Source: Streptomyces kaniharaensis (lineage in GTDB: Bacteria; Actinomycetota; Actinomycetes; Streptomycetales; Streptomycetaceae). From it: a stretch of 64,000 nt of DNA. Within the stretch, counting starts at the first letter, position 1. Each line of letters starts with the position of its first letter. The position numbers and the translations under genes are program-made. The notes under the pieces are model-generated. The model saw only the letters and a program-made list of their open reading frames with translations, was not told the origin of the DNA and did not search any database. The DNA lies in NCBI RefSeq assembly GCF_009569385.1, contig NZ_WBOF01000003.1, positions 496,001 to 560,000 on the forward strand, in the 5' to 3' direction. This document shows positions 31,480 to 38,584 of the stretch, one piece after another.

Positions 31480-33186
31480 ATGTCCCTCTCACCGTCGGCC
31501 CACCTGGACACCTTCACCCGCGACCACCTGCCCCCGGCCGAACTGTGGCCGACGATCGAGTTCACCACCCCCGAACTCCAGTACCCGGACCGGCTCAACG
31601 CGGCCACCGAGCTGATAGACCGCCCCGTGCACGAGCACGGCCCCGACCTCCCCGCCCTGCGCACACCGGACGGGGAGACCTGGTCCTACGGACTCCTGCG
31701 ATGCCGGGCCAACCAGGTCGCCCAGGTACTGACCGAGGACCTGGGCCTCGTCCCCGGCCAGCGCGTGCTGCTGCGCTCGCCGAACAACCCGTGGGCGGTG
31801 GCGGCCTGGCTCGGAGTGCTGAAGGCGGGCGGCGTGGCCGTGACCACCATGGCCGCGCTGCGCGCCCGGGAGCTGGCCCCGATCGTCGAGCGGACCAGGC
31901 CCTCGGTCGCCCTCGTCGACCACCGCTTCACCGAGGAGATCGAGACCGCCCGGAACAGCAGCCTCCCGTCCATGGCGGTCATCACCCACGGCGGCCTCGG
32001 CCCGGACGACCTCGTCGCCCGCGCCGCCGCGAAGTCGGGCGAGTTCACCAACGTCCCGACCGCCGCCGACGACGTCGCCCTGCTCGGACCGACGTCCGGC
32101 AGCACCGGCGTCCCGAAGATCACCATGCACTTCCACCGGGACGTGCTCTCCATCGACCACACCTTCGGCCGCCCGCTGCTCGGCCTCGGCCCCGGCGACA
32201 CCGTCGCCTGCTCGGCACCGCTCGCCTTCACCTTCGGCCTCGGCATGCTCGTCGTCTTCCCGCTGCGCGCGGGCGCCTGCGCGCTGCTGACCGAGTCGGC
32301 GACGCCGCCGCAGCTCGCCGAACTCGTCGAGCGCCAAGGCATCACCGTCCTGGCGACCGCGCCCACCGCCTACAAGGCGATCCTGCGCGACGGGCACGAG
32401 CACCGGCTCGCCCGGCTACGGATCGCGGTGTCCGCCGGCGAGCACCTGCCCCAGACCACGTGGGAGCAGCTGCGCGACCGGCTCGGACTCCGCGTCATCG
32501 ACGGGATCGGCGCCACCGAACTGCTGCACATCTTCATCTCGGCCGCCGGCGACGACATCCGGCCCGGCGCCACCGGCCGGCCCCTGCCCGGCTACCGCGC
32601 CACCATCCTCGACCTCGACGGCCGCGAGCTCGGCCCCGGCGAGCCCGGACGGCTCGCGGTGATCGGCCCGGTCGGCTGCCGCTACCTCGACGACCCGCGC
32701 CAGTTCGACTACGTGGTGGACGGCTGGAACGTCACCGGCGACCTCTTCTACCGGGACGGCGACGGCTACTTCTTCTACCAGGCCCGCACCGACGCCATGA
32801 TCGTCTCCTCGGGCTACAACATCGGCGGCCCCGAGGTCGAGGCCGCCATCGACACCCACCCGGACGTGATCGAGTCCGGCGTCGTCGCCAAACCCGACCC
32901 CGAACGCGGCTCGATCGTGTGCGCCTTCGTCGTCCTGCGGGACGGCGTGCCGGGCGACGCCGCCAAGGCCAGGGAGATCCAGGACCACGTCAAACACGTG
33001 CTGGCACCCTACAAGTACCCGCGCGAGGTGCGGTTCTGCGAGGCCCTGCCGCGCAACACCAGCGGCAAGCTGCAGCGCTTCGTGCTCCGCCGGCTCGTCA
33101 CGGACGAAGAGATCACCGCCGACGAGAAGACCGTCACCGACGAGAAGACCGCCGACGACGAACACACCGTCGCCGACGAGCAGTGA
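31480..33186 (+). CDS. Aryl-CoA ligase, benzoate/2-aminobenzoate-CoA ligase family
   Basis: A 568-residue ANL-superfamily adenylate-forming enzyme. The P-loop is PTSGSTGVPKITMHF, followed by LAFTFGLGMLVVFPLRAGA, DGIGATELLHIF (A5) and GDLFYRDGDGYFFYQARTDA then SSGYNIGGPEVE (A7/A8). The A10 Lys is in RNTSGKLQRF. The family converts benzoate, anthranilate or related acids to CoA thioesters with ATP. Adjacent anthraniloyl/salicylyl-CoA monooxygenase supports an ortho-substituted benzoate. After ~545 there is an odd acidic tail of near-repeats (ADEKT, TDEKT, DDEHT, ADEQ) absent from typical members. Confidence 0.87.
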   Translation: MSLSPSAHLDTFTRDHLPPAELWPTIEFTTPELQYPDRLNAATELIDRPVHEHGPDLPALRTPDGETWSYGLLRCRANQVAQVLTEDLGLVPGQRVLLRSPNNPWAVAAWLGVLKAGGVAVTTMAALRARELAPIVERTRPSVALVDHRFTEEIETARNSSLPSMAVITHGGLGPDDLVARAAAKSGEFTNVPTAADDVALLGPTSGSTGVPKITMHFHRDVLSIDHTFGRPLLGLGPGDTVACSAPLAFTFGLGMLVVFPLRAGACALLTESATPPQLAELVERQGITVLATAPTAYKAILRDGHEHRLARLRIAVSAGEHLPQTTWEQLRDRLGLRVIDGIGATELLHIFISAAGDDIRPGATGRPLPGYRATILDLDGRELGPGEPGRLAVIGPVGCRYLDDPRQFDYVVDGWNVTGDLFYRDGDGYFFYQARTDAMIVSSGYNIGGPEVEAAIDTHPDVIESGVVAKPDPERGSIVCAFVVLRDGVPGDAAKAREIQDHVKHVLAPYKYPREVRFCEALPRNTSGKLQRFVLRRLVTDEEITADEKTVTDEKTADDEHTVADEQ

Positions 33187-33197
33187 GAGGAACTCCC

Positions 33198-35579
33198 GTG
33201 AGAATCGCGATCGTCGGCGGTGGCCCGGGCGGCCTCTATCTCGCCGCGCTGATGAAGCAGCTCGACCCGGCCCACGAGGTCACCGTCTGGGAGCGCAACG
33301 CCCCGGACGTCACCTTCGGGTTCGGCGTCGTCTTCTCCGACGAGACGCTCGGCGGCATCGAGAACGCCGACCCCGAGTTCGCCGCCGCCATGGCCGAGCG
33401 CTTCGCCCGCTGGACGGACATCGACATCCACTTCCGAGGCCGCAGCCACACCGTCGGCGGGCAGGGCTTCGCCGCCATGAGCCGCCGGGAGCTGCTGCAC
33501 CTGCTCCAGGAGCGCTGCCGCGGTCTCGGCGTCGACCTGCGCTTCGGCACGCCCGCGCCCGACGCCGCCGCCCTGCGCGCCGGCCACGACCTGGTGGTGG
33601 CCGGCGACGGCCTCAACTCCCAGGTCCGGCAGGCGCACGCGGACGTCTTCCGGCCCACCGTGGACACCCGCCGCAACAAGTACATGTGGCTCGGCACCGA
33701 CCGGGTCTTCGAGGCGTTCCAGTTCTTCGTCAAGCAGACCGAGTGGGGGACCATGCAGGTCCACGGCTACCCCTACTCCGCCACCGGCTCCACCTTCATC
33801 GTGGAGATGCACGAGGACGTCTGGCGGCGGGCCGGCTTCGACACCGCCGAGGGCGCCGACCTCCCGCCGGGCGCCTCCGACGAGCCTGCCGTCGAGCGGA
33901 TCCGCGAGCTGTTCGCCGAGGAGCTCGACGGCCACCGCCTCCTCGCCAACAACTCGAAGTGGCTCAACTTCAGCACCGTCCGCAACGAGCGCTGGCACCA
34001 CGGCAACCTCGTCCTGCTCGGCGACGCCGCGCACACCGCGCACTTCTCCATCGGCTCCGGCACCAAGCTGGCCATGGAGGACGCCCTCGCGCTCGCCGCC
34101 TGCCTGCACGAACACCCGAGTCTGGACGAGGCGTTGGCCGCCTACGAGACGGAGCGGCGCCCGGTCGTCGAGTCCACCCAGCGGGCCGCCCAGGCGTCGC
34201 TGGAGTGGTTCGAGAACATCGGCATGTACGTCCACCAGGAGCCCACCCAGTTCTGCTTCAACCTGCTGACCCGCTCCCGCCGCATCACCTACGACAACCT
34301 GCGCACCCGGGACCCGCAGTTCGCCGACCGCGTCGACGCCGCCTTCGCCGAGGCCCAGGGCGCCGCCGAGGTCGTCCCGGCGATGTTCCAGCCGTTCCGG
34401 ATCGGGCAGTTGGAGCTGAAGAACCGGGTCGTCGTCTCCCCCATGGACATGTACTCCGCCGTCGACGGTCTGCCCGGCGACCTCCACCTCGTCCACCTCG
34501 GCTCGAAGGCGATGGGCGGCGCCGGGCTGGTGATGACCGAGATGGTCTGCGTCTCCCCCGAGGGCCGCATCACCCCCGGCTGCACCGGCCTGTGGACCGA
34601 CGCCCAGCGCGACGCCTGGAGCCGGATCGTCTCCTACGTCCACGAGAACACCACGGCCCGCATCGGCCTCCAGATCGGCCACTCGGGCCGCAAGGGCTCG
34701 ACCCGGCTCATGTGGGAGGGCATGGACGACCCGCTGGAGGAGGGCAACTGGGACCTGCTCGGCCCGTCCGCGTTGCCCTACGGGCCCGCGTCCGCGATCC
34801 CGCGCGAGGCCACCCGGGCCGACCTGGACCGGATCACCGCGGAGTTCGTCGCCACCGCCCGGCGCGGCGCGCAGGCCGGCTTCGACCTGCTCGAACTCCA
34901 CTGCGCCCACGGCTACCTGCTCTCCTCCTTCCTCTCCCCCCTCACGAACCGCCGCACCGACGAGTACGGCGGCCCGCTGGAGAACCGGCTCCGCTACCCC
35001 CTGGAGGTCTTCGACGCCGTCCGCGCCGTCTGGCCCGCGGAGCGCCCCATGAGCGTGCGGATCTCCGCCACCGACTGGGCGCCGGACGGCAACACCGAAC
35101 ACGACGCCGTCGAGATCGCCCGCGCCTTCATCGCCCACGGCGCCGACGCCATCGACGTCTCCACCGGCCAGGTCACCAAGGACGAGCGCCCCGCCTACGG
35201 CCGCTCCTACCAGACGCCGTTCGCCGACCGGATCCGCCACGAGGTCGCCGCCGCGACCGGCACCGCCGTCATCGCGGTGGGCGCCATCGCCTCCTACGAC
35301 GACGTGAACTCCATCCTCATGGCCGGACGCGCCGACCTCTGCGCGATCGGCCGCACCCACCTCTACGACCCGCACTGGACCCTGCACGCCGCGGCCGAAC
35401 AGAACTACCGCGGCCCGGCGGCGGACTGGCCCCTGCCCTTCCAGGCCGGGCGCCGCAAGCCGCCCACCTCCCGGACGGACGCCGTGCGGCCGCGGCTCAC
35501 CCTGCTCCGGGCCGACGACACCGACCAGGCCGTCCACCTGCGCTGGACCCCGCCCCGTGAGCCGGCCCCCGTCGCCTGA
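33198..35579 (+). CDS. Anthraniloyl-/salicylyl-CoA 5-monooxygenase fused to OYE-type reductase
   Basis: A 793-residue fusion. Residues 1-~385 are a flavin monooxygenase of the PHBH class: GGGPGGLYLAAL dinucleotide motif, MSRRELLHLLQERC, and LLGDAAHTAHFSIGSGTKLA for the FAD ribityl region. From ~395 an Old Yellow Enzyme-like NADH:flavin oxidoreductase follows (MFQPFRIGQLELKNRVVVSP, LQIGHSGRKGS, ELHCAHGYLLSSFLSPLTNR). This exact architecture belongs to 2-aminobenzoyl-CoA monooxygenase/reductase (Azoarcus) and salicylyl-CoA 5-hydroxylase (SdgC of Streptomyces sp. WA46). It hydroxylates the CoA-activated ring at C5, with or without subsequent reduction. The start is GTG 33198 with GAGAGGAA upstream. 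Confidence 0.9.
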   Translation: MRIAIVGGGPGGLYLAALMKQLDPAHEVTVWERNAPDVTFGFGVVFSDETLGGIENADPEFAAAMAERFARWTDIDIHFRGRSHTVGGQGFAAMSRRELLHLLQERCRGLGVDLRFGTPAPDAAALRAGHDLVVAGDGLNSQVRQAHADVFRPTVDTRRNKYMWLGTDRVFEAFQFFVKQTEWGTMQVHGYPYSATGSTFIVEMHEDVWRRAGFDTAEGADLPPGASDEPAVERIRELFAEELDGHRLLANNSKWLNFSTVRNERWHHGNLVLLGDAAHTAHFSIGSGTKLAMEDALALAACLHEHPSLDEALAAYETERRPVVESTQRAAQASLEWFENIGMYVHQEPTQFCFNLLTRSRRITYDNLRTRDPQFADRVDAAFAEAQGAAEVVPAMFQPFRIGQLELKNRVVVSPMDMYSAVDGLPGDLHLVHLGSKAMGGAGLVMTEMVCVSPEGRITPGCTGLWTDAQRDAWSRIVSYVHENTTARIGLQIGHSGRKGSTRLMWEGMDDPLEEGNWDLLGPSALPYGPASAIPREATRADLDRITAEFVATARRGAQAGFDLLELHCAHGYLLSSFLSPLTNRRTDEYGGPLENRLRYPLEVFDAVRAVWPAERPMSVRISATDWAPDGNTEHDAVEIARAFIAHGADAIDVSTGQVTKDERPAYGRSYQTPFADRIRHEVAAATGTAVIAVGAIASYDDVNSILMAGRADLCAIGRTHLYDPHWTLHAAAEQNYRGPAADWPLPFQAGRRKPPTSRTDAVRPRLTLLRADDTDQAVHLRWTPPREPAPVA

Positions 35580-36060
35580 GCCGGTGGACGGCACGGGCCT
35601 CGCCCGCGCCGTCCACCGGTGCCGCGTCGAGTGGATGGACACCGACGCCGCCGGCCACCACCACAACACCGCCGTCGTGCGCTACGTCGAGGCGGCGGAG
35701 GCCGAGCTCATGCGAGCGTGCGGCGTCACCGGGTACTTCGGCGCCGCGCCGCGCGTGCGCTACGAGGCCGACTTCACGGCCCCGTTGTGGTTCGGGCAGG
35801 AGGTGACGACGGTGCTCGCCGTCGAGCGCGTCGGGACCAGCTCCGTCACCTTCCGGTTCGAGGTGTGGGGCGAGCCGACCGACCGCGGCCCCCGGCAGCT
35901 CGCCGCCTCCGGCCGGTACGTGGCCGTCCACGTGCCCCGGGGCCGGCGCGAGAGCGCGCCCTGGCCGGAGGAATGGGTCACCGCCTGGAGGGAGTTCGCC
36001 ACGCACCTGACGCCCGCCCCGGAGCCGGTCACCAGCGGCCGCGCGACGGTACGGAGTTGA
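35557..36060 (+). CDS. Acyl-CoA thioesterase (4HBT hotdog)
   Basis: A 167-residue single-hotdog thioesterase. The 4-hydroxybenzoyl-CoA thioesterase motif is visible (VEWMDTDAAGHHHNTAVVRY with catalytic Asp, then VEAAEAELMR). The GTG start overlaps the end of the monooxygenase gene by 23 bases, so the two are coupled and probably sequential in the pathway: hydrolysis of the 5-hydroxylated aryl-CoA to free acid (inference). The last 32 bases overlap the convergent 62-residue gene. Confidence 0.83.
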   Translation: MSRPPSPEPVDGTGLARAVHRCRVEWMDTDAAGHHHNTAVVRYVEAAEAELMRACGVTGYFGAAPRVRYEADFTAPLWFGQEVTTVLAVERVGTSSVTFRFEVWGEPTDRGPRQLAASGRYVAVHVPRGRRESAPWPEEWVTAWREFATHLTPAPEPVTSGRATVRS

Positions 36061-36217
36061 GCTTGGCGGTGAGCGCCGACAGGAAGACCGGAAGCCTGTC
36101 CACCGCGGTCTTGGGGACCGGGGTGGTCTGCACCGTGTCCCGCACCAGGTCCTGCACCACGAGCGTGTAGGTGTCGCCTTCCTGAATCAGTTCGGCGGTG
36201 TAGAGCAGTGTCTCCAT
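36029..36217 (-). CDS. Small conserved-looking protein at the end of the NRPS operon
   Basis: A 62-residue protein, METLLYTAELIQEGDTYTLV and onward, rich in beta-prone residues and lacking Arg/Pro-rich shadow-frame character. It could form a small beta-sheet protein. AGGA lies upstream of the ATG. It follows the SRPBCC gene by 49 bases on the same strand. The function is not recognised. Its 3' end overlaps the convergent thioesterase gene. Confidence 0.55.
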   Translation of the reverse strand: METLLYTAELIQEGDTYTLVVQDLVRDTVQTTPVPKTAVDRLPVFLSALTAKLNSVPSRGRW

Positions 36218-36266
36218 CAGAGGTCCTTCGGTTGTCGGTCGTCCCGGCGGGCGGAGGGCGGCGGGC

Positions 36267-37013
36267 CTACGCGCCGTTGAGCCAGGCGCCCCACGCGCGG
36301 ACGGCCTTCTCCTCGTCCGCGCTCTCGGCGAACAGGTGGTGGCCCACCCAGATCGGCCAGTTCCAGGAGCTGCCGTCGAAGAACCGGTACAGCGCGTCCC
36401 GGCCGCGCAGACCGACGAAGTCGCGGCTGAGGTAGTCCACGACCACGTCCACCCGGCTGCCGTTCACGCCGTCCCCGCCCGGCAGGTCGAGCGAGAGCCG
36501 CTCGCCGACGGCCGTGCCGTCGGCGAGGCCGAGGCGTCGGCGCAGGGCCGCGAACTCGCCCGGGTCGGCGGTGGGTTCGGGGCGGTCGGCCTTGACGTAG
36601 ACGGCCGGGCGGCCGGCGAAGTGCGTCAGGTACTCGGCCAGGCTGTGCTGGTAGAAGTCGACGTGCTTCTCGGCCGCGTCCGCCCTGGTGTCCCAGCCCG
36701 CGTCGACCGTGCCCTCGTGCACCCAGTGGATCCCCATGTGCAGCCGGCTCGTTCCGCCGTCGAGCCGCTCGATGTGGTAGCTGAGCGTGTTGGAGAAGCC
36801 GTCGTCCCTGGTCACCTTGGCGGCGAAGTGCCGCGGCGGCTCCCACTCCACGACGGTGCCCCCGCCGCGGGAGACGGCCCCGCCGAGGCGCGGCTCGATC
36901 TCCATGCGGTACAGCCAGCCGAGGTTGCCGGCACCGGTGGCGACCGCGTGCCAGACCTGCTCGGGTGCGGCGGGCAGGTTCTGCTCCCGGCGCACCTGGA
37001 ACTCCCGGGCCAT
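36267..37013 (-). CDS. SRPBCC (START/AHSA1-like) domain protein
   Basis: A 248-residue protein. The N-terminal ~150 residues have the AHSA1-type helix-grip opening (REQNLPAAPEQVWHAVATGA) and WEPPRHFAAKV strand. A C-terminal ~90-residue extension (LDLPGGDGVNGSRVDVVVDY, LSRDFVGLRGRDALYRFFDG) resembles a second SRPBCC repeat. Such proteins bind hydrophobic ligands or act as cyclases/aromatases. AGGAGAA precedes the ATG. Placed directly downstream of the NRPS-MbtH-P450 set on the same strand, it may handle the peptide or its precursor (inference). Confidence 0.75.
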   Translation of the reverse strand: MAREFQVRREQNLPAAPEQVWHAVATGAGNLGWLYRMEIEPRLGGAVSRGGGTVVEWEPPRHFAAKVTRDDGFSNTLSYHIERLDGGTSRLHMGIHWVHEGTVDAGWDTRADAAEKHVDFYQHSLAEYLTHFAGRPAVYVKADRPEPTADPGEFAALRRRLGLADGTAVGERLSLDLPGGDGVNGSRVDVVVDYLSRDFVGLRGRDALYRFFDGSSWNWPIWVGHHLFAESADEEKAVRAWGAWLNGA

Positions 37014-37057
37014 GGTCGGTTCTCCTTTTGCAGTCGATGAGGCGTTGGTCGAATGAG

Positions 37058-37089
37058 GTGTCAGAAGGTGAGGTGTGTCAGAAGGTGAG
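37058..37089. repeat. Duplicated P450 3' end (15-bp direct repeat, 17-bp period)
   Basis: GTGTCAGAAGGTGAG occurs at 37058-37072 and 37075-37089. The second copy encodes the last residues and stop codon of the P450 (LTF-stop), so the first is a tandem duplication of the gene end in the gap before the SRPBCC gene. Confidence 0.6.
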
Positions 37090-38355
37090 CGGGAGGGCGC
37101 TCAGCCGCCGTTGCAGTGGGTTGGGCCGCCATTCGAGGGTCGTCTCGTCGGACAGCCGCAGGTGCGGGAGCCGGCGGACCAGCGTGCCGAGGGCCACCTC
37201 GGCCTGGAGCTTGGCCAGCGGGCCGCCCAGGCAGAAGTGCGGGCCGTTGCCGAAGCTCAGGTGCCGGTTGCCGGTGCGCGCCAGGTCGAGCCGGTCGGGG
37301 TCGTCGAAGCGATCGGGGTCGCGGTTGGTCGACGCGAGGAACAGGTACACCAGCTCGCCCTCGCGCAGCGTCCGCCCGCCGATCGGGACGTCCTCGGCGA
37401 CGACCCGGACGATCGCCTGGGTCGGCGTGTCGTAGCGGGCCAGTTCCTCGACGGCACTGCGGATCAGCGCCGGGTCCTCGCGCAGCCGGGCCAGCTGGTC
37501 GGGGTGGCGCAGCAGGGCGAGGGCGCTGTTGCCGATCAGGTGGGTGGTCGTCTCGTCGCCGGCGGTGATGAGGACAAAGCAGGTGGACAGGAGTTCCGCG
37601 GTGGTGAACCGGTCGTCCTGTGCCTGCGTGGCGACCAGGGCGCTGATCAGGTCGTCGCCCGGCTCGGCCCGGCGCAGGCGCACGAGCCGGTCGAGGTACT
37701 CCTCGCACTGGCCGATCGCCGCCTCGGCCAGGCCGATGTCCTCGGTCAGCTTGCCGAGACGGCCGAACCAGCTCTTGACCTGCGGGCGGTCCTCGGCCGG
37801 GATGCCGAACAGCTCGCAGACGACGGCGAGCGGCAGCGGGGAGGCGACGGCCTCGATCAGGTCCATGGCCGGCCCGGCGGCGACGGCCTGGTCGACCAGC
37901 CGGTCGACGATCGCCTGGACGCCGTCGCGCAGGGCCTCGATGCGCCGGGCGGTGAACGCCCGGTTGGCCAGCTTCCGCAGCCGGGCGTGGTCCGGCGGGT
38001 CGGTGTTGGTCATCACCCGGCCGAGCCGGTCGGTGAGCCGGCTGAGGGCCTTCAGGTTGCCGCCCAGGCCGCCGAAGGCGCGGGTCATCCGGTCCCGGTC
38101 GTTGGACAGCCGCAGGTCGCCCAGGGCCGCCTCGACGTCGGCGTAACGGGTGAGGTACCAGATGCCCTGGTCGCTGCGGTGGACCGGGCTCTCGCGGCGC
38201 ATGCGGGCGTAGCACGGGTACGGGTCCCGGCGGACTTCGGGCGTGTTCAGCGCCGCCGCGAGGTCGCCGGGCCCGGCCGGGCCCGCGGCGGGGCGGGCGT
38301 CGGCCGGGGTGTCGGTGCCGAGGGTGTCGGTGCCCAGGGTGTCGGTGTCGGTCAC
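37078..38355 (-). CDS. Cytochrome P450 of the NRPS operon
   Basis: A 425-residue bacterial class I P450. It has C-helix DPPDHARLRKLANRAFTARR, I-helix LITAGDETTTHLIGNS, the K-helix ExxR (EELAR), and heme loop FGNGPHFCLGG. The first 17 residues are a repetitive Thr/Asp leader (TDTLG repeated) that is not part of the fold. GTG 38355 starts 10 bases after the MbtH stop. Located between MbtH and the SRPBCC gene, it likely hydroxylates or cross-links a residue of the peptide, either on a carrier protein or after release (inference). It is unlike the ExxR-less P450 at 21.5 kb. Confidence 0.87.
   Translation of the reverse strand: MTDTDTLGTDTLGTDTPADARPAAGPAGPGDLAAALNTPEVRRDPYPCYARMRRESPVHRSDQGIWYLTRYADVEAALGDLRLSNDRDRMTRAFGGLGGNLKALSRLTDRLGRVMTNTDPPDHARLRKLANRAFTARRIEALRDGVQAIVDRLVDQAVAAGPAMDLIEAVASPLPLAVVCELFGIPAEDRPQVKSWFGRLGKLTEDIGLAEAAIGQCEEYLDRLVRLRRAEPGDDLISALVATQAQDDRFTTAELLSTCFVLITAGDETTTHLIGNSALALLRHPDQLARLREDPALIRSAVEELARYDTPTQAIVRVVAEDVPIGGRTLREGELVYLFLASTNRDPDRFDDPDRLDLARTGNRHLSFGNGPHFCLGGPLAKLQAEVALGTLVRRLPHLRLSDETTLEWRPNPLQRRLSALPLTF
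38308..38352 (-). repeat. Three tandem 15-bp repeats at the P450 5' end
   Basis: Units of GGTGTCGGTGCCGAG, GGTGTCGGTGCCCAG and GGTGTCGGTGTCGGT, in frame with the P450 and encoding the N-terminal (T-D-T-L-G) repeats. Copy number could vary by slippage without breaking the frame. Confidence 0.75.
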
Positions 38356-38365
38356 GTCGGCCGCG

Positions 38366-38581
38366 CTACCGCTGGGCGTCCATGGCGTCGGCGAGGCTCC
38401 TGGGCCGCATGTCGGTCCAGGTCCGCTCGACGTACTCCAGGCAGGAGGCGTGCGTGTCGGGGCCGTGGGTGACGGTCCAGCCGGCGGGGACGTCGGCGAA
38501 CTGCGGCCAGAGCGAGTGCTGGTTCTCGTGGTTGACGAGCACGAGGAAGGTGGCGTCCTGGTCGTCGAACGGGTTGGTCAT
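38366..38581 (-). CDS. MbtH-like protein
   Basis: A 71-residue MbtH-family chaperone of NRPS adenylation domains. The invariant set is present: NPFDD near the start, LVLVNHENQHSLWP, the W of PAGWTV and the terminal WTDMRPRSLADAM. It binds A domains and supports their solubility and activation. Its ATG lies 3 bases after the NRPS stop codon, with AGGAGGAC inside the NRPS 3' end, so both are made from one message. It is the only MbtH copy in the window. Confidence 0.93.
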   Translation of the reverse strand: MTNPFDDQDATFLVLVNHENQHSLWPQFADVPAGWTVTHGPDTHASCLEYVERTWTDMRPRSLADAMDAQR

Positions 38582-38584
38582 GGG

